From contig JBAXKB010000058.1 of the NCBI GenBank assembly GCA_037137575.1, positions 1 to 5,729 of the forward strand: DNA of 5,729 nucleotides. Direction: 5' to 3'. The notes below the pieces were generated by a model. The model saw nothing but the letters and a program-made list of their open reading frames with translations. It ran no database searches and was not told the origin of the DNA. Origin of the DNA: UBA5976 sp037137575. Its GTDB lineage: Bacteria; Actinomycetota; Actinomycetes; S36-B12; UBA5976. Each line of letters opens with the position of its first letter. The stretch's first letter is position 1. This document shows, piece after piece, positions 1 to 5,131 of the stretch. The translations under genes were made by a program, and so were the position numbers.

Positions 1-30
1 GATTCAGGTGTTCGACCTACCTAATCTCAG

Positions 31-42
31 TAAAGTAGCAAC
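31..42 (+). promoter_or_regulatory. -10 promoter box for a leaderless start of the first GNAT gene
   Basis: TAAAGT at 31-36 matches the TANNNT -10 consensus and is followed by AGCAAC and then the ATG at 43. With 6 nt between box and start codon, transcription would begin at or within a base or two of the ATG, so the mRNA would be leaderless. There is no Shine-Dalgarno before this start. No good -35 hexamer is visible about 17 bp upstream, but only 30 bases are available. The same arrangement recurs before other genes here, which raises confidence. Confidence 0.55.
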
Positions 43-513
43 ATGGAATTTCGTTCATATCGAGAAGATGAATTTGATTTTGCCTGCTCACTTCGTTCTC
101 TGACTTCTGCCGAGGAAAAAGAGACTCATCGCGAGCGCTTTACAGCCGTAGGACAATGGCGTGATCATTATCTTGATTATGTGATTGACGTAGACGGCCA
201 GGCAGTAGGCGAGGTTCAAATTCGCCGCTGCGATAAAACCATGCCACCTGGTGTGCTGGCCTTCGGTATTGAAATTGCCACTGAATTTCAGGGCAGCGGC
301 TATGGAACGCAGGCTACAAAACTGATAACTGAGTTAATGTTCAGTCAAGGTAACCACCGCATTTCAGGTGATACCGATGTGTCAAACATCGCGATGCAAA
401 AAGCATTCGAAAAGGCCGGCTGGGTACACGAGGGCACTATGTACGCACTGTTTGTTGAAGATGGCGTGCCACATGATTACCTCACATACAGCAAAACCAA
501 CTTTTCGAACTAG
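43..513 (+). CDS. GNAT family N-acetyltransferase, RimJ/RimL-like
   Basis: This 156-residue protein is a single GNAT domain that should transfer an acetyl group from acetyl-CoA to an amine on a protein N-terminus or small molecule, in the cytoplasm. The acetyl-CoA pyrophosphate loop (motif A) is seen as QGSGYG at residues 83-88, following the beta-4 strand around 71-80. Motif B is at about 115-127 (N115, then AMQKAFEKAGW), the usual N-x-x-x-x-x-x-E-K-x-G-F/W pattern of the RimJ/RimL branch. The C-terminal HDYLTYSK (144-151) also fits that branch, where D-x-x-x-Y/W-S ends are common. Length is slightly short for the family because the N-terminal part is compact. The start at ATG 43 is chosen because a TANNNT box lies 6 nt upstream and no Shine-Dalgarno exists. 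It appears to be a single-gene unit, ended by a hairpin at 529-558. The substrate cannot be told; true RimJ or RimI activity is not implied. Confidence 0.9.
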   Translation: MEFRSYREDEFDFACSLRSLTSAEEKETHRERFTAVGQWRDHYLDYVIDVDGQAVGEVQIRRCDKTMPPGVLAFGIEIATEFQGSGYGTQATKLITELMFSQGNHRISGDTDVSNIAMQKAFEKAGWVHEGTMYALFVEDGVPHDYLTYSKTNFSN

Positions 514-528
514 CTGAAAAGTGCTTTC

Positions 529-558
529 TTGGGCAGAGGAATCAGAGTCCTTGCCCAA
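529..558 (+). terminator. Hairpin after the first GNAT gene, possible U-less terminator
   Basis: TTGGGCA (529-535) pairs with TGCCCAA (552-558), and AGGA (537-540) with TCCT (548-551). This gives an 11-bp stem with one bulged G at 536 and a 7-nt loop. It begins 15 nt after the stop codon and lies ahead of the promoter-like box at 583, the right place to separate the two transcripts. There is no T-tract on the 3' side (AGGGTAGAAACC follows), so it is not a classical intrinsic terminator; actinobacteria often have hairpins of this kind. It could instead be an RNA 3'-end stabiliser. Confidence 0.5.
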
Positions 559-582
559 AGGGTAGAAACCCTCTTACGCATC

Positions 583-594
583 TAAACTAGCAAT
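583..594 (+). promoter_or_regulatory. -10 promoter box for a leaderless start of the MFS gene
   Basis: TAAACT at 583-588 fits TANNNT and is followed by AGCAAT and then GTG at 595, giving the same 6-nt spacing as before the first gene. The two 12-base strings (31-42 and 583-594) differ at only two positions. No Shine-Dalgarno is present, so a leaderless transcript is likely. No strong -35 is seen at the expected distance; TTGCCC at 551-556 is about 26 bp away and belongs to the hairpin stem. Confidence 0.6.
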
Positions 595-1854
595 GTGAAT
601 AGCAATGGTGCCTCGCTTAAGGAATCTCTTAGCCGACTGATACCTGCTGACCGCACCACTCGAATCATGAGTCTTTCGAGTTTGGTTAACACTTTTGGCA
701 ACGGTCTATTTATGACTGTTGAAGTGGTTTATTTCACCCAGATCGTCGGGATTTCAGTTGCTAAACTCGCGCTAGCTTTATCTATCGCTGGTGGAATTTC
801 GCTACTTTTCAGTATTCCCGCTGGACATCTAGCTGATCGAATAGGCCCTCGAGACATAGCTACCAGCGCTTATGTGCTTGAAGGTATTGCGACTTTCATT
901 CTGCTATTTACGCGAGACTACTCAGTATTTTTGGCACTGAACATAATTATTGGAATTACCGGCACTATCGGTCAAACGTTGCGCATGGCAACCATTGCAA
1001 AGATTGGTAATCCCGAAGACAAAATCAAGACTCGCGCTTACTTAAGATCAGTGACGAACTTAGGTATCGGTCTTGGCACATTGTGTGCAGGATTTGCTTT
1101 GTGGATCAATACCGAGTTTGCTTACAAATCCATGCTTGCAATCGATGCAGTCACTTTTGTTTTAGCTGCTTACATCTTCCGCAAGCTTCCTTTTGTCGCA
1201 CCAACAGTCAATCGAAAAGAGCCAATAAGTTTCATTGCGCTTAAGGACCGAAAGTTTCTTAGCGCTACCGCGCTCAATTCAGTAATGTCTCTGCACTTCG
1301 TTTTACAAAACGTTGCAATCCCGCTTTGGGTAATCCGCGAAACAAGTGCGCCGCGATGGTGGATTTCGGCAATCATGATTGTTAACACTGGCGCAGTAAT
1401 TATCTTCCAAGTAAGAGCAAGCCGAGGATCGGGCGATTTAATAGCTGCCGCAAAACTTTATCGTCGAGCTGGATTTGCAGTAGCAGTGTCGTGCATTTTG
1501 TACGCTATGAGCGCTGGCATTCCGACAATTGCCGCCTGTGCAATGTTGATTTTAGCCATGCTGGTGCATGTGTTTGGCGAACTTATTGGATCTGCTGGCT
1601 CTTGGAGTATCGGCTTTGGTTTGGCGAAACAAGAACATCAAGGGCAATACCAAGGCGTGTATTCACTAAGTTGGGGCCTTGGTGGAACACTTGGCCCAGC
1701 GTTTGTCACAGCATTAGCGATTGGCATGGGCAAATCCGGTTGGGCGATTCTGGCCGTTATGTTCGCGATTACCGGCATCTTGATGCACAAGCTAGTCACC
1801 GGGAGTTGGCGCCATAGTGAAGTGCCAGCTGAACCACTTGAGGCTGTTTCATGA
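595..1854 (+). CDS. MFS transporter, probable drug/metabolite:H+ antiporter
   Basis: The 419-residue inner-membrane protein has about twelve hydrophobic segments in two halves, roughly 27-50, 56-76, 92-106, 109-132, 152-171, 178-196, 223-248, 254-272, 291-308, 311-330, 353-376 and 380-402. The loop between segments 2 and 3 carries the MFS motif A, GHLADRIGPRD (77-87), typical of proton-coupled exporters. Segment 11 begins QGQYQGVYSLSWGLGGTLGP (349-368), resembling MdtH-like and actinobacterial MFS efflux proteins. An arginine-rich stretch before segment 9 (residues 275-291) would be cytoplasmic. The start is GTG 595: the overlapping ATG at 593 meets TGA at once, and a -10 box sits 6 nt upstream. 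ATG 667 (Met25) is an alternative with no signal of its own, and would lose only the hydrophilic N-terminus. The stop overlaps the next gene by 4 bp (ATGA), so the downstream acetyltransferase is co-transcribed. The family is secure; the substrate and direction are inferred only from family resemblance. Confidence 0.92.
   Translation: MNSNGASLKESLSRLIPADRTTRIMSLSSLVNTFGNGLFMTVEVVYFTQIVGISVAKLALALSIAGGISLLFSIPAGHLADRIGPRDIATSAYVLEGIATFILLFTRDYSVFLALNIIIGITGTIGQTLRMATIAKIGNPEDKIKTRAYLRSVTNLGIGLGTLCAGFALWINTEFAYKSMLAIDAVTFVLAAYIFRKLPFVAPTVNRKEPISFIALKDRKFLSATALNSVMSLHFVLQNVAIPLWVIRETSAPRWWISAIMIVNTGAVIIFQVRASRGSGDLIAAAKLYRRAGFAVAVSCILYAMSAGIPTIAACAMLILAMLVHVFGELIGSAGSWSIGFGLAKQEHQGQYQGVYSLSWGLGGTLGPAFVTALAIGMGKSGWAILAVMFAITGILMHKLVTGSWRHSEVPAEPLEAVS
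1840..1843 (+). promoter_or_regulatory. Shine-Dalgarno for the second GNAT gene
   Basis: GAGG at 1840-1843 lies 7 nt before ATG 1851, inside the last codons of the MFS gene. It supports translation starting at the ATGA overlap, and contrasts with the first genes of units in this window, which have no such site. Confidence 0.6.
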
Positions 1855-2345
1855 ACCCAAGTGTTGTAGTAACTGAGTTACTACCAGCAGAATGGCAACG
1901 CCTTCGTTCACTTCGGCTTCAGTCACTTGCAGATAGTCCCCATGCATATGGCGCTAGCCACGAAGTTGAAGCTGAGTTATCGCAGGATGCTTGGTTAGAG
2001 CGCATGGGTAAATCGAAGTACTTTGCCGCGAGCATTGATGGCACCGACTGCGCAATCATGTCCGTGGAAGAACTTGATGGCGATTTTGGTGCAAACATTT
2101 GGCTTGGTGGATGCTGGGTAAACCCTGACGTGCGTGGCACAGGTGTGATGAAAGCCATGATTGACTTCATCGACTCTGTTGCAGCTGACCGAGGCTGGCA
2201 ATGCCAAGGCCTAGGTGTCTGGCATGACAATCATCCGGCGATTGCCGCTTACGAACGATTGGGTTTTGAGCGCAAGGGCGAATTACAGGAAAGTACCCGT
2301 AAACCGGGCTTGTTTTTCCAGCGCATGATTCGGCATACCAAATAA
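1851..2345 (+). CDS. GNAT family N-acetyltransferase, coupled to the MFS gene
   Basis: This 164-residue single-domain acetyltransferase should use acetyl-CoA to acetylate an amine-bearing substrate in the cytoplasm. The N-terminus (LPAEWQRLRSLRLQSLADSP, 11-30, then HAYG) is typical of the GNAT subgroup whose first helix reads W-x-x-L-R-x-L-R-L-x-A-L. The beta-4 strand and motif A are at 88-103: V90, P92, then RGTGVM (95-100), the R-G-x-G-x-x form of the Q/R-x-x-G-x-G/A loop. Motif B is at about 126-142, with N127, AAYERLGFERKGE and the conserved N-x-x-A-x-x-x-Y-E-x-x-G-F spacing. It starts in the ATGA overlap with the MFS stop and has a GAGG Shine-Dalgarno 7 nt upstream. Translational coupling to an exporter suggests modification of a compound the exporter handles, as in some resistance gene pairs, but this is inference. 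It is not a close relative of the GNAT at 43-513: the motifs are built differently (RGTG versus QGSG). Confidence 0.9.
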   Translation: MNPSVVVTELLPAEWQRLRSLRLQSLADSPHAYGASHEVEAELSQDAWLERMGKSKYFAASIDGTDCAIMSVEELDGDFGANIWLGGCWVNPDVRGTGVMKAMIDFIDSVAADRGWQCQGLGVWHDNHPAIAAYERLGFERKGELQESTRKPGLFFQRMIRHTK

Positions 2346-2388
2346 CATGCACAACATGCTTAGTGAACAGCTAGCTAATCGCGAAGCG

Positions 2389-2400
2389 TAGAGTTAGATT
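2389..2400 (+). promoter_or_regulatory. Candidate -10 boxes just upstream of rarD
   Basis: Two adjacent TANNNT strings, TAGAGT (2389-2394) and TAGATT (2395-2400), lie 9 and 3 nt before ATG 2404. The first would put transcription start within a few bases of the ATG, giving a leaderless or nearly leaderless mRNA. No Shine-Dalgarno is present. The box position is less exact than for the other genes, and no clear -35 was found, so confidence is lower. The 58-bp gap after the acetyltransferase contains no convincing terminator, so read-through from upstream is possible. Confidence 0.4.
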
Positions 2401-2403
2401 CTG

Positions 2404-3303
2404 ATGACCACTCCAACGCTTGCGCAGAACCAGCGCATTACCGCCCGCGATGGGTTTATTTTCGGAGTTTGCGCATACTTCATTTGGGGCATTGTTCCGA
2501 TCTATTGGCCACATTTGCAGCCAGCTAGCCCACTTGAAATTTTGGCACATCGAGTTATTTGGAGCCTGTTATTCCTTGCGATAATTGGCCGAAACAAATT
2601 CGGTCAAATTCGAATCATCTTGAGAAACCGTCGGTCATTGCTATTGCTAACAATTGCATCCGCACTGATTTCGGTTAACTGGGGTTTATTTATCTGGGCT
2701 AGCGTGACCAAGCACTTATTAGATTCATCCCTGGGTTACTTCATTACTCCCCTGCTCAGTGTTGGTTTAGGTGTAGTTTTCTTCAAAGAGCGTCTGCGCA
2801 AAATGCAATGGGTTGCGATTGCCATTGCCGCTAGCGCCGTTCTCTATTTGTCCGTAACAGTTGGCACCCCACCGTGGCTGGCACTATCACTTGCAGCCTC
2901 TTTTGGGGTCTACGGTTACGTTAAAAAGTTGGCTAATGTGCCGGCCATCGAGAGCCTGACAATTGAGACACTAATTCTTTCCCCAATCGCTCTTTCCTAC
3001 TTAGTGTGGCTCGAATTCACACATGTGGGCACATTCGGCCATCATGGCTTGGTGCACACACTTTGGCTAACTAGTTCCGGAATCGTGACCGCGATTCCCC
3101 TGATGCTCTTTAGCGCCGCAGCCATCCGAATCCCACTAAGCACAATGGGAATGTTGCAGTATTTAGGGCCAACTCTGCAATACATAATTGGCATTGCTGT
3201 ATTCCATGAACAAATGCTGGCGCAGCGATTTATTGGCTTTGTTATCACCTGGTTTGCCATCGCTATTTTGAGCGCAGATGCGTTAAAAAATCGGCAAAGT
3301 TAA
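2404..3303 (+). CDS. rarD: RarD-type EamA/DMT family permease
   Basis: This 299-residue membrane protein has about ten hydrophobic segments (near 16-34, 48-62, 79-99, 110-127, 134-152, 157-173, 185-204, 218-238, 246-267 and 272-291), the two-EamA-repeat layout of the drug/metabolite transporter superfamily. RarD-specific signatures are clear: AYFIWGIVPIYW (24-35), the segment EILAHRVIWS (45-54), SVNWGLFIWA (90-99), SLGYFITPLLSV (109-120) then FFKERLR (126-132), and YLGPTLQYIIG (253-263) with FHEQ (267-270). Length matches the family's usual roughly 290-300 residues. E. coli RarD is labelled a predicted chloramphenicol-resistance permease, but the physiological substrate of the family is poorly known, so export of a metabolite or drug is all that can be proposed. 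ATG 2404 is preferred because it leaves a short hydrophilic tail before segment 1 and lies behind -10-like boxes. The gene is 49 bp from the start chosen for the ABC ATPase. Confidence 0.9.
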   Translation: MTTPTLAQNQRITARDGFIFGVCAYFIWGIVPIYWPHLQPASPLEILAHRVIWSLLFLAIIGRNKFGQIRIILRNRRSLLLLTIASALISVNWGLFIWASVTKHLLDSSLGYFITPLLSVGLGVVFFKERLRKMQWVAIAIAASAVLYLSVTVGTPPWLALSLAASFGVYGYVKKLANVPAIESLTIETLILSPIALSYLVWLEFTHVGTFGHHGLVHTLWLTSSGIVTAIPLMLFSAAAIRIPLSTMGMLQYLGPTLQYIIGIAVFHEQMLAQRFIGFVITWFAIAILSADALKNRQS

Positions 3304-3339
3304 CTTATGAATCGCAATGCCCAGTTGGCGCAGGCGCTC

Positions 3340-3352
3340 TAGACTGGCAGTT
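3340..3352 (+). promoter_or_regulatory. -10 promoter box for a leaderless start of the ABC operon
   Basis: TAGACT at 3340-3345 is followed by GGCAGTT and then GTG at 3353. The string resembles those before 43 and 595 (TARA[CG]T, then RGCAR), with one extra base of spacing. No Shine-Dalgarno lies before this GTG or before the other candidate starts at 3317 and 3380. A weak interrupted dyad, CCAGT (3321-3325) with ACTGG (3343-3347), overlaps the box and could be an operator, but this is speculative. Confidence 0.5.
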
Positions 3353-4294
3353 GTGCCTAATCCTGAAAATCAAACACAGATGATTGTTGCCCAAAATCTA
3401 ACTAAGGTTTATGGTGATTTCACTGCTGTGGCCGGGATTGACTTTACCGTTGCTAAAGGCGAATCTTTTGGCTTGCTCGGGCCTAACGGTGCTGGAAAAT
3501 CTACAACAATGCGCATGATTACTGCCACATTACAACGTTCGGGTGGCGAGCTAACTATCTTGGGAAAAGACCCAGATAAAGCCGGGCCAGAGATTCGCGC
3601 ACACCTCGGAGTTGTGCCACAGGCCGATAATTTAGATACCGAACTTAAAGTGCACGAGAACCTATATATTTATGGCCGATACTTCGGACTTTCCCGCAAA
3701 TACTTAACTAAGAAGATTGATGAACTGTTGGCATTTGCCCAGCTTGAAGATAAGCGAAATGCAAAAGTAGATCAACTAAGTGGCGGCATGAAACGTCGTT
3801 TAACTATTGCTCGCGCCCTGGTTAATGAACCCGAGGTTTTACTTCTCGATGAGCCAACCACTGGCCTGGACCCACAAGCGCGTCACGTACTTTGGGATCG
3901 GCTATTTCGGTTGAAGGAACAAGGGGTAACCCTAGTTATCACGACACATTACATGGATGAAGCCGAGCAACTATGCGATCGGTTGATTGTGATGGATCAA
4001 GGCAAGATTATGGCGCAGGGCTCTCCTGCAAGTTTAATTGCTGAACATTCAAGTCCTGAAGTTGTCGAGGTTCGATTTGGTTCAGATCGCAATGCTGCGG
4101 TAGCGCAAAAGATCTCACACATCGGCGACCGCATGGATGTATTGCCCGATCGAATTTTGATTTATGCGCAAGATGGTGAAGCTGTGCTTGCGCAAATTAT
4201 TGCCCTTGGCCAACACCCAGTTACTTCACTAGTACGTCGTAGCGGGCTCGAAGATGTGTTCCTTCGCCTAACCGGGCGAACATTGGTGGATTAG
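3353..4294 (+). CDS. ABC exporter ATP-binding protein, NodI/DrrA type
   Basis: This cytoplasmic ATPase powers the ABC-2 exporter encoded by the next two genes. Numbering from GTG 3353 (313 residues): Walker A GPNGAGKST at 43-51, Q-loop glutamine in VVPQADNLD at 87-95, signature LSGGM at 142-146, Walker B VLLLDEP at 162-168 with catalytic Glu167, D-loop GLDP at 171-174, and H-loop His199 in TTHYMDEAE. The ADNLD and ENLYIYGRYFGL (102-113) segments are strongly NodI-like. A C-terminal accessory region of about 80 residues ends in LEDVFLRLTGR (299-309), shared by NodI and DrrA proteins. All catalytic motifs are intact. The open frame extends to ATG 3317 (325 residues), but that adds an arginine-rich tail unlike the family and would place the -10 box inside the gene. 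ATG 3380 (Met-Ile-Val-Ala-Gln) is where the family homology begins and is the main rival start. The stop TAG directly abuts the next ATG. The substrate is unknown; real nodulation-factor export is not implied. Confidence 0.93.
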   Translation: MPNPENQTQMIVAQNLTKVYGDFTAVAGIDFTVAKGESFGLLGPNGAGKSTTMRMITATLQRSGGELTILGKDPDKAGPEIRAHLGVVPQADNLDTELKVHENLYIYGRYFGLSRKYLTKKIDELLAFAQLEDKRNAKVDQLSGGMKRRLTIARALVNEPEVLLLDEPTTGLDPQARHVLWDRLFRLKEQGVTLVITTHYMDEAEQLCDRLIVMDQGKIMAQGSPASLIAEHSSPEVVEVRFGSDRNAAVAQKISHIGDRMDVLPDRILIYAQDGEAVLAQIIALGQHPVTSLVRRSGLEDVFLRLTGRTLVD

Positions 4295-5131
4295 ATGAGC
4301 GCAGAACAATGGCGTGGTGCCACTGCTTTAGTTGACACCAATCGCATCGCTAAATTTGGCGCACTTTACGCCGCCGAGTATCGCATCCGAAATATGCTCA
4401 AGTGGTGGCAAGCGATTGTCGCATTTGGCATTGGCAACCCACTTCTTTACTTAACTTCAATTGGTATCGGTGTCGGCTCGCTAATCGACAAGAACACTAA
4501 TGGCGCAGGCCCTGATGGCGTGAAATATCTTGCTTTCATTGCCCCAGCACTACTTGCTACCGCTGCGCTTCAAGGCACCATGGAAGAAGTAACTTTTCCA
4601 GTTGTGCATGGTTTTGATTGGCGCAAAGTGTTTTTCGCAATGCACGCAGCTGGACTAACCGGCAAACAGGTAGCGCAAGGCGTGATGATTTCAGCAATAA
4701 CTCGCTCAGTATTCACGGTTAGCGTGTACTGGGCAATCTTGTGGGCATTTGATGCTTTTGATTCACTTAGCGCACTGTGGCTAATCCCGATTGAGATTTT
4801 TTTCGGTGCTTGTTTTGCCTGTGTGATGATGGCTGTCTCTGCTTACATGAAGGAAGACGATGGCTGGTTTGCCATAATCGGCCGCTTTGTAATTGCGCCC
4901 ATGTTTTTGTTCTCCGGTACTTTCTATGCACTTTCAACTCTTCCACTAACTATCCGTTGGGTTGGCTGGATCTCTCCGCTTTGGCATGCAACAGAAATCG
5001 GCCGATATTTCTCTTACGATCACCCAATCTCGGTCACAATGTTGTTAGTTCACTTTGGTTACATGACACTGCTAGGCATCGCCGGTCTGCTTGTAGCCAA
5101 TCGTAAGTTTGCACTGAGGTTAGCCGCATGA
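4295..5131 (+). CDS. ABC-2 type permease, NodJ-like, first subunit
   Basis: This 278-residue integral membrane protein should form half of the export channel driven by the preceding ATPase. After a hydrophilic N-terminus (1-36) come about six membrane segments, near 38-61, 77-93, 126-150, 157-183, 193-213 and 246-268, the standard ABC-2 topology. Family marks are NPLLYL (48-53) in the first segment, FIAPALLAT (81-89), the cytoplasmic coupling region FDWRKVFFAMHAAGLTG (107-123) leading into VAQG (126-129), FLFSGTFYALSTLP (204-217) and WISPLWHATEIGR (225-237). These last two match the FSGTF-x-x-x-x-x-LP and SPLWH motifs of NodJ and DrrB-like permeases. Its ATG follows the ATPase TAG with no gap; a weak GGTGGA lies 4 nt upstream, so re-initiation by terminating ribosomes is likely. 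It overlaps the second permease gene by 4 bp. It is complete and looks functional. Confidence 0.92.
   Translation: MSAEQWRGATALVDTNRIAKFGALYAAEYRIRNMLKWWQAIVAFGIGNPLLYLTSIGIGVGSLIDKNTNGAGPDGVKYLAFIAPALLATAALQGTMEEVTFPVVHGFDWRKVFFAMHAAGLTGKQVAQGVMISAITRSVFTVSVYWAILWAFDAFDSLSALWLIPIEIFFGACFACVMMAVSAYMKEDDGWFAIIGRFVIAPMFLFSGTFYALSTLPLTIRWVGWISPLWHATEIGRYFSYDHPISVTMLLVHFGYMTLLGIAGLLVANRKFALRLAA
5116..5120 (+). promoter_or_regulatory. Shine-Dalgarno for the second permease gene
   Basis: GAGGT at 5116-5120 sits 7 nt before ATG 5128, within the end of the first permease gene. The motif and spacing match those before the GNAT at 1851, and it decides the start of the truncated last gene. Confidence 0.6.

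Noticed and set aside
1..24. The last codons of an upstream gene (DSGVRPT then TAA at 22-24).
   Set aside because: The frame is open for only seven codons, too little to tell coding from chance.
1..30. A tRNA 3' end: AGGTG-TTCGACC-TACCT looks like a T-arm followed by seven bases and a discriminator.
   Set aside because: The stem needs a G-U in place of the conserved G53-C61 pair, there is no CCA, and only the last 30 bases would be in view. It could not be checked against the 5' half, so chance is more likely.
1170..1388. A 72-residue antisense frame in the MFS gene, and a similar one at 3042-3260 in rarD.
   Set aside because: Both are short, antisense to secure genes and without recognisable features.
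1491..1817. A 108-residue open frame on the + strand inside the MFS gene.
   Set aside because: It lies wholly within a well-supported MFS gene in another frame; its Trp/Cys-rich product has no recognisable domain and no ribosome site was seen.
1919..2230. A 103-residue frame on the - strand, with shorter ones at 1995-2207 and 2167-2352.
   Set aside because: All are antisense to the second GNAT gene, whose motifs A and B are intact; the products are low in domain-like character.
2346..2403. A terminator or operator before rarD, from CATGC direct repeats (2347-2351 and 2355-2359), the AGCTAGCT palindrome (2369-2376) and a CGC-GAA-GCG mini-hairpin.
   Set aside because: The elements are very short, there is no T-tract, and such strings are expected by chance.
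4810..5106. A 98-residue + strand frame inside the first ABC-2 permease gene.
   Set aside because: It is a Cys/Leu-rich shadow of a membrane-protein gene in another frame, with no independent start signal.
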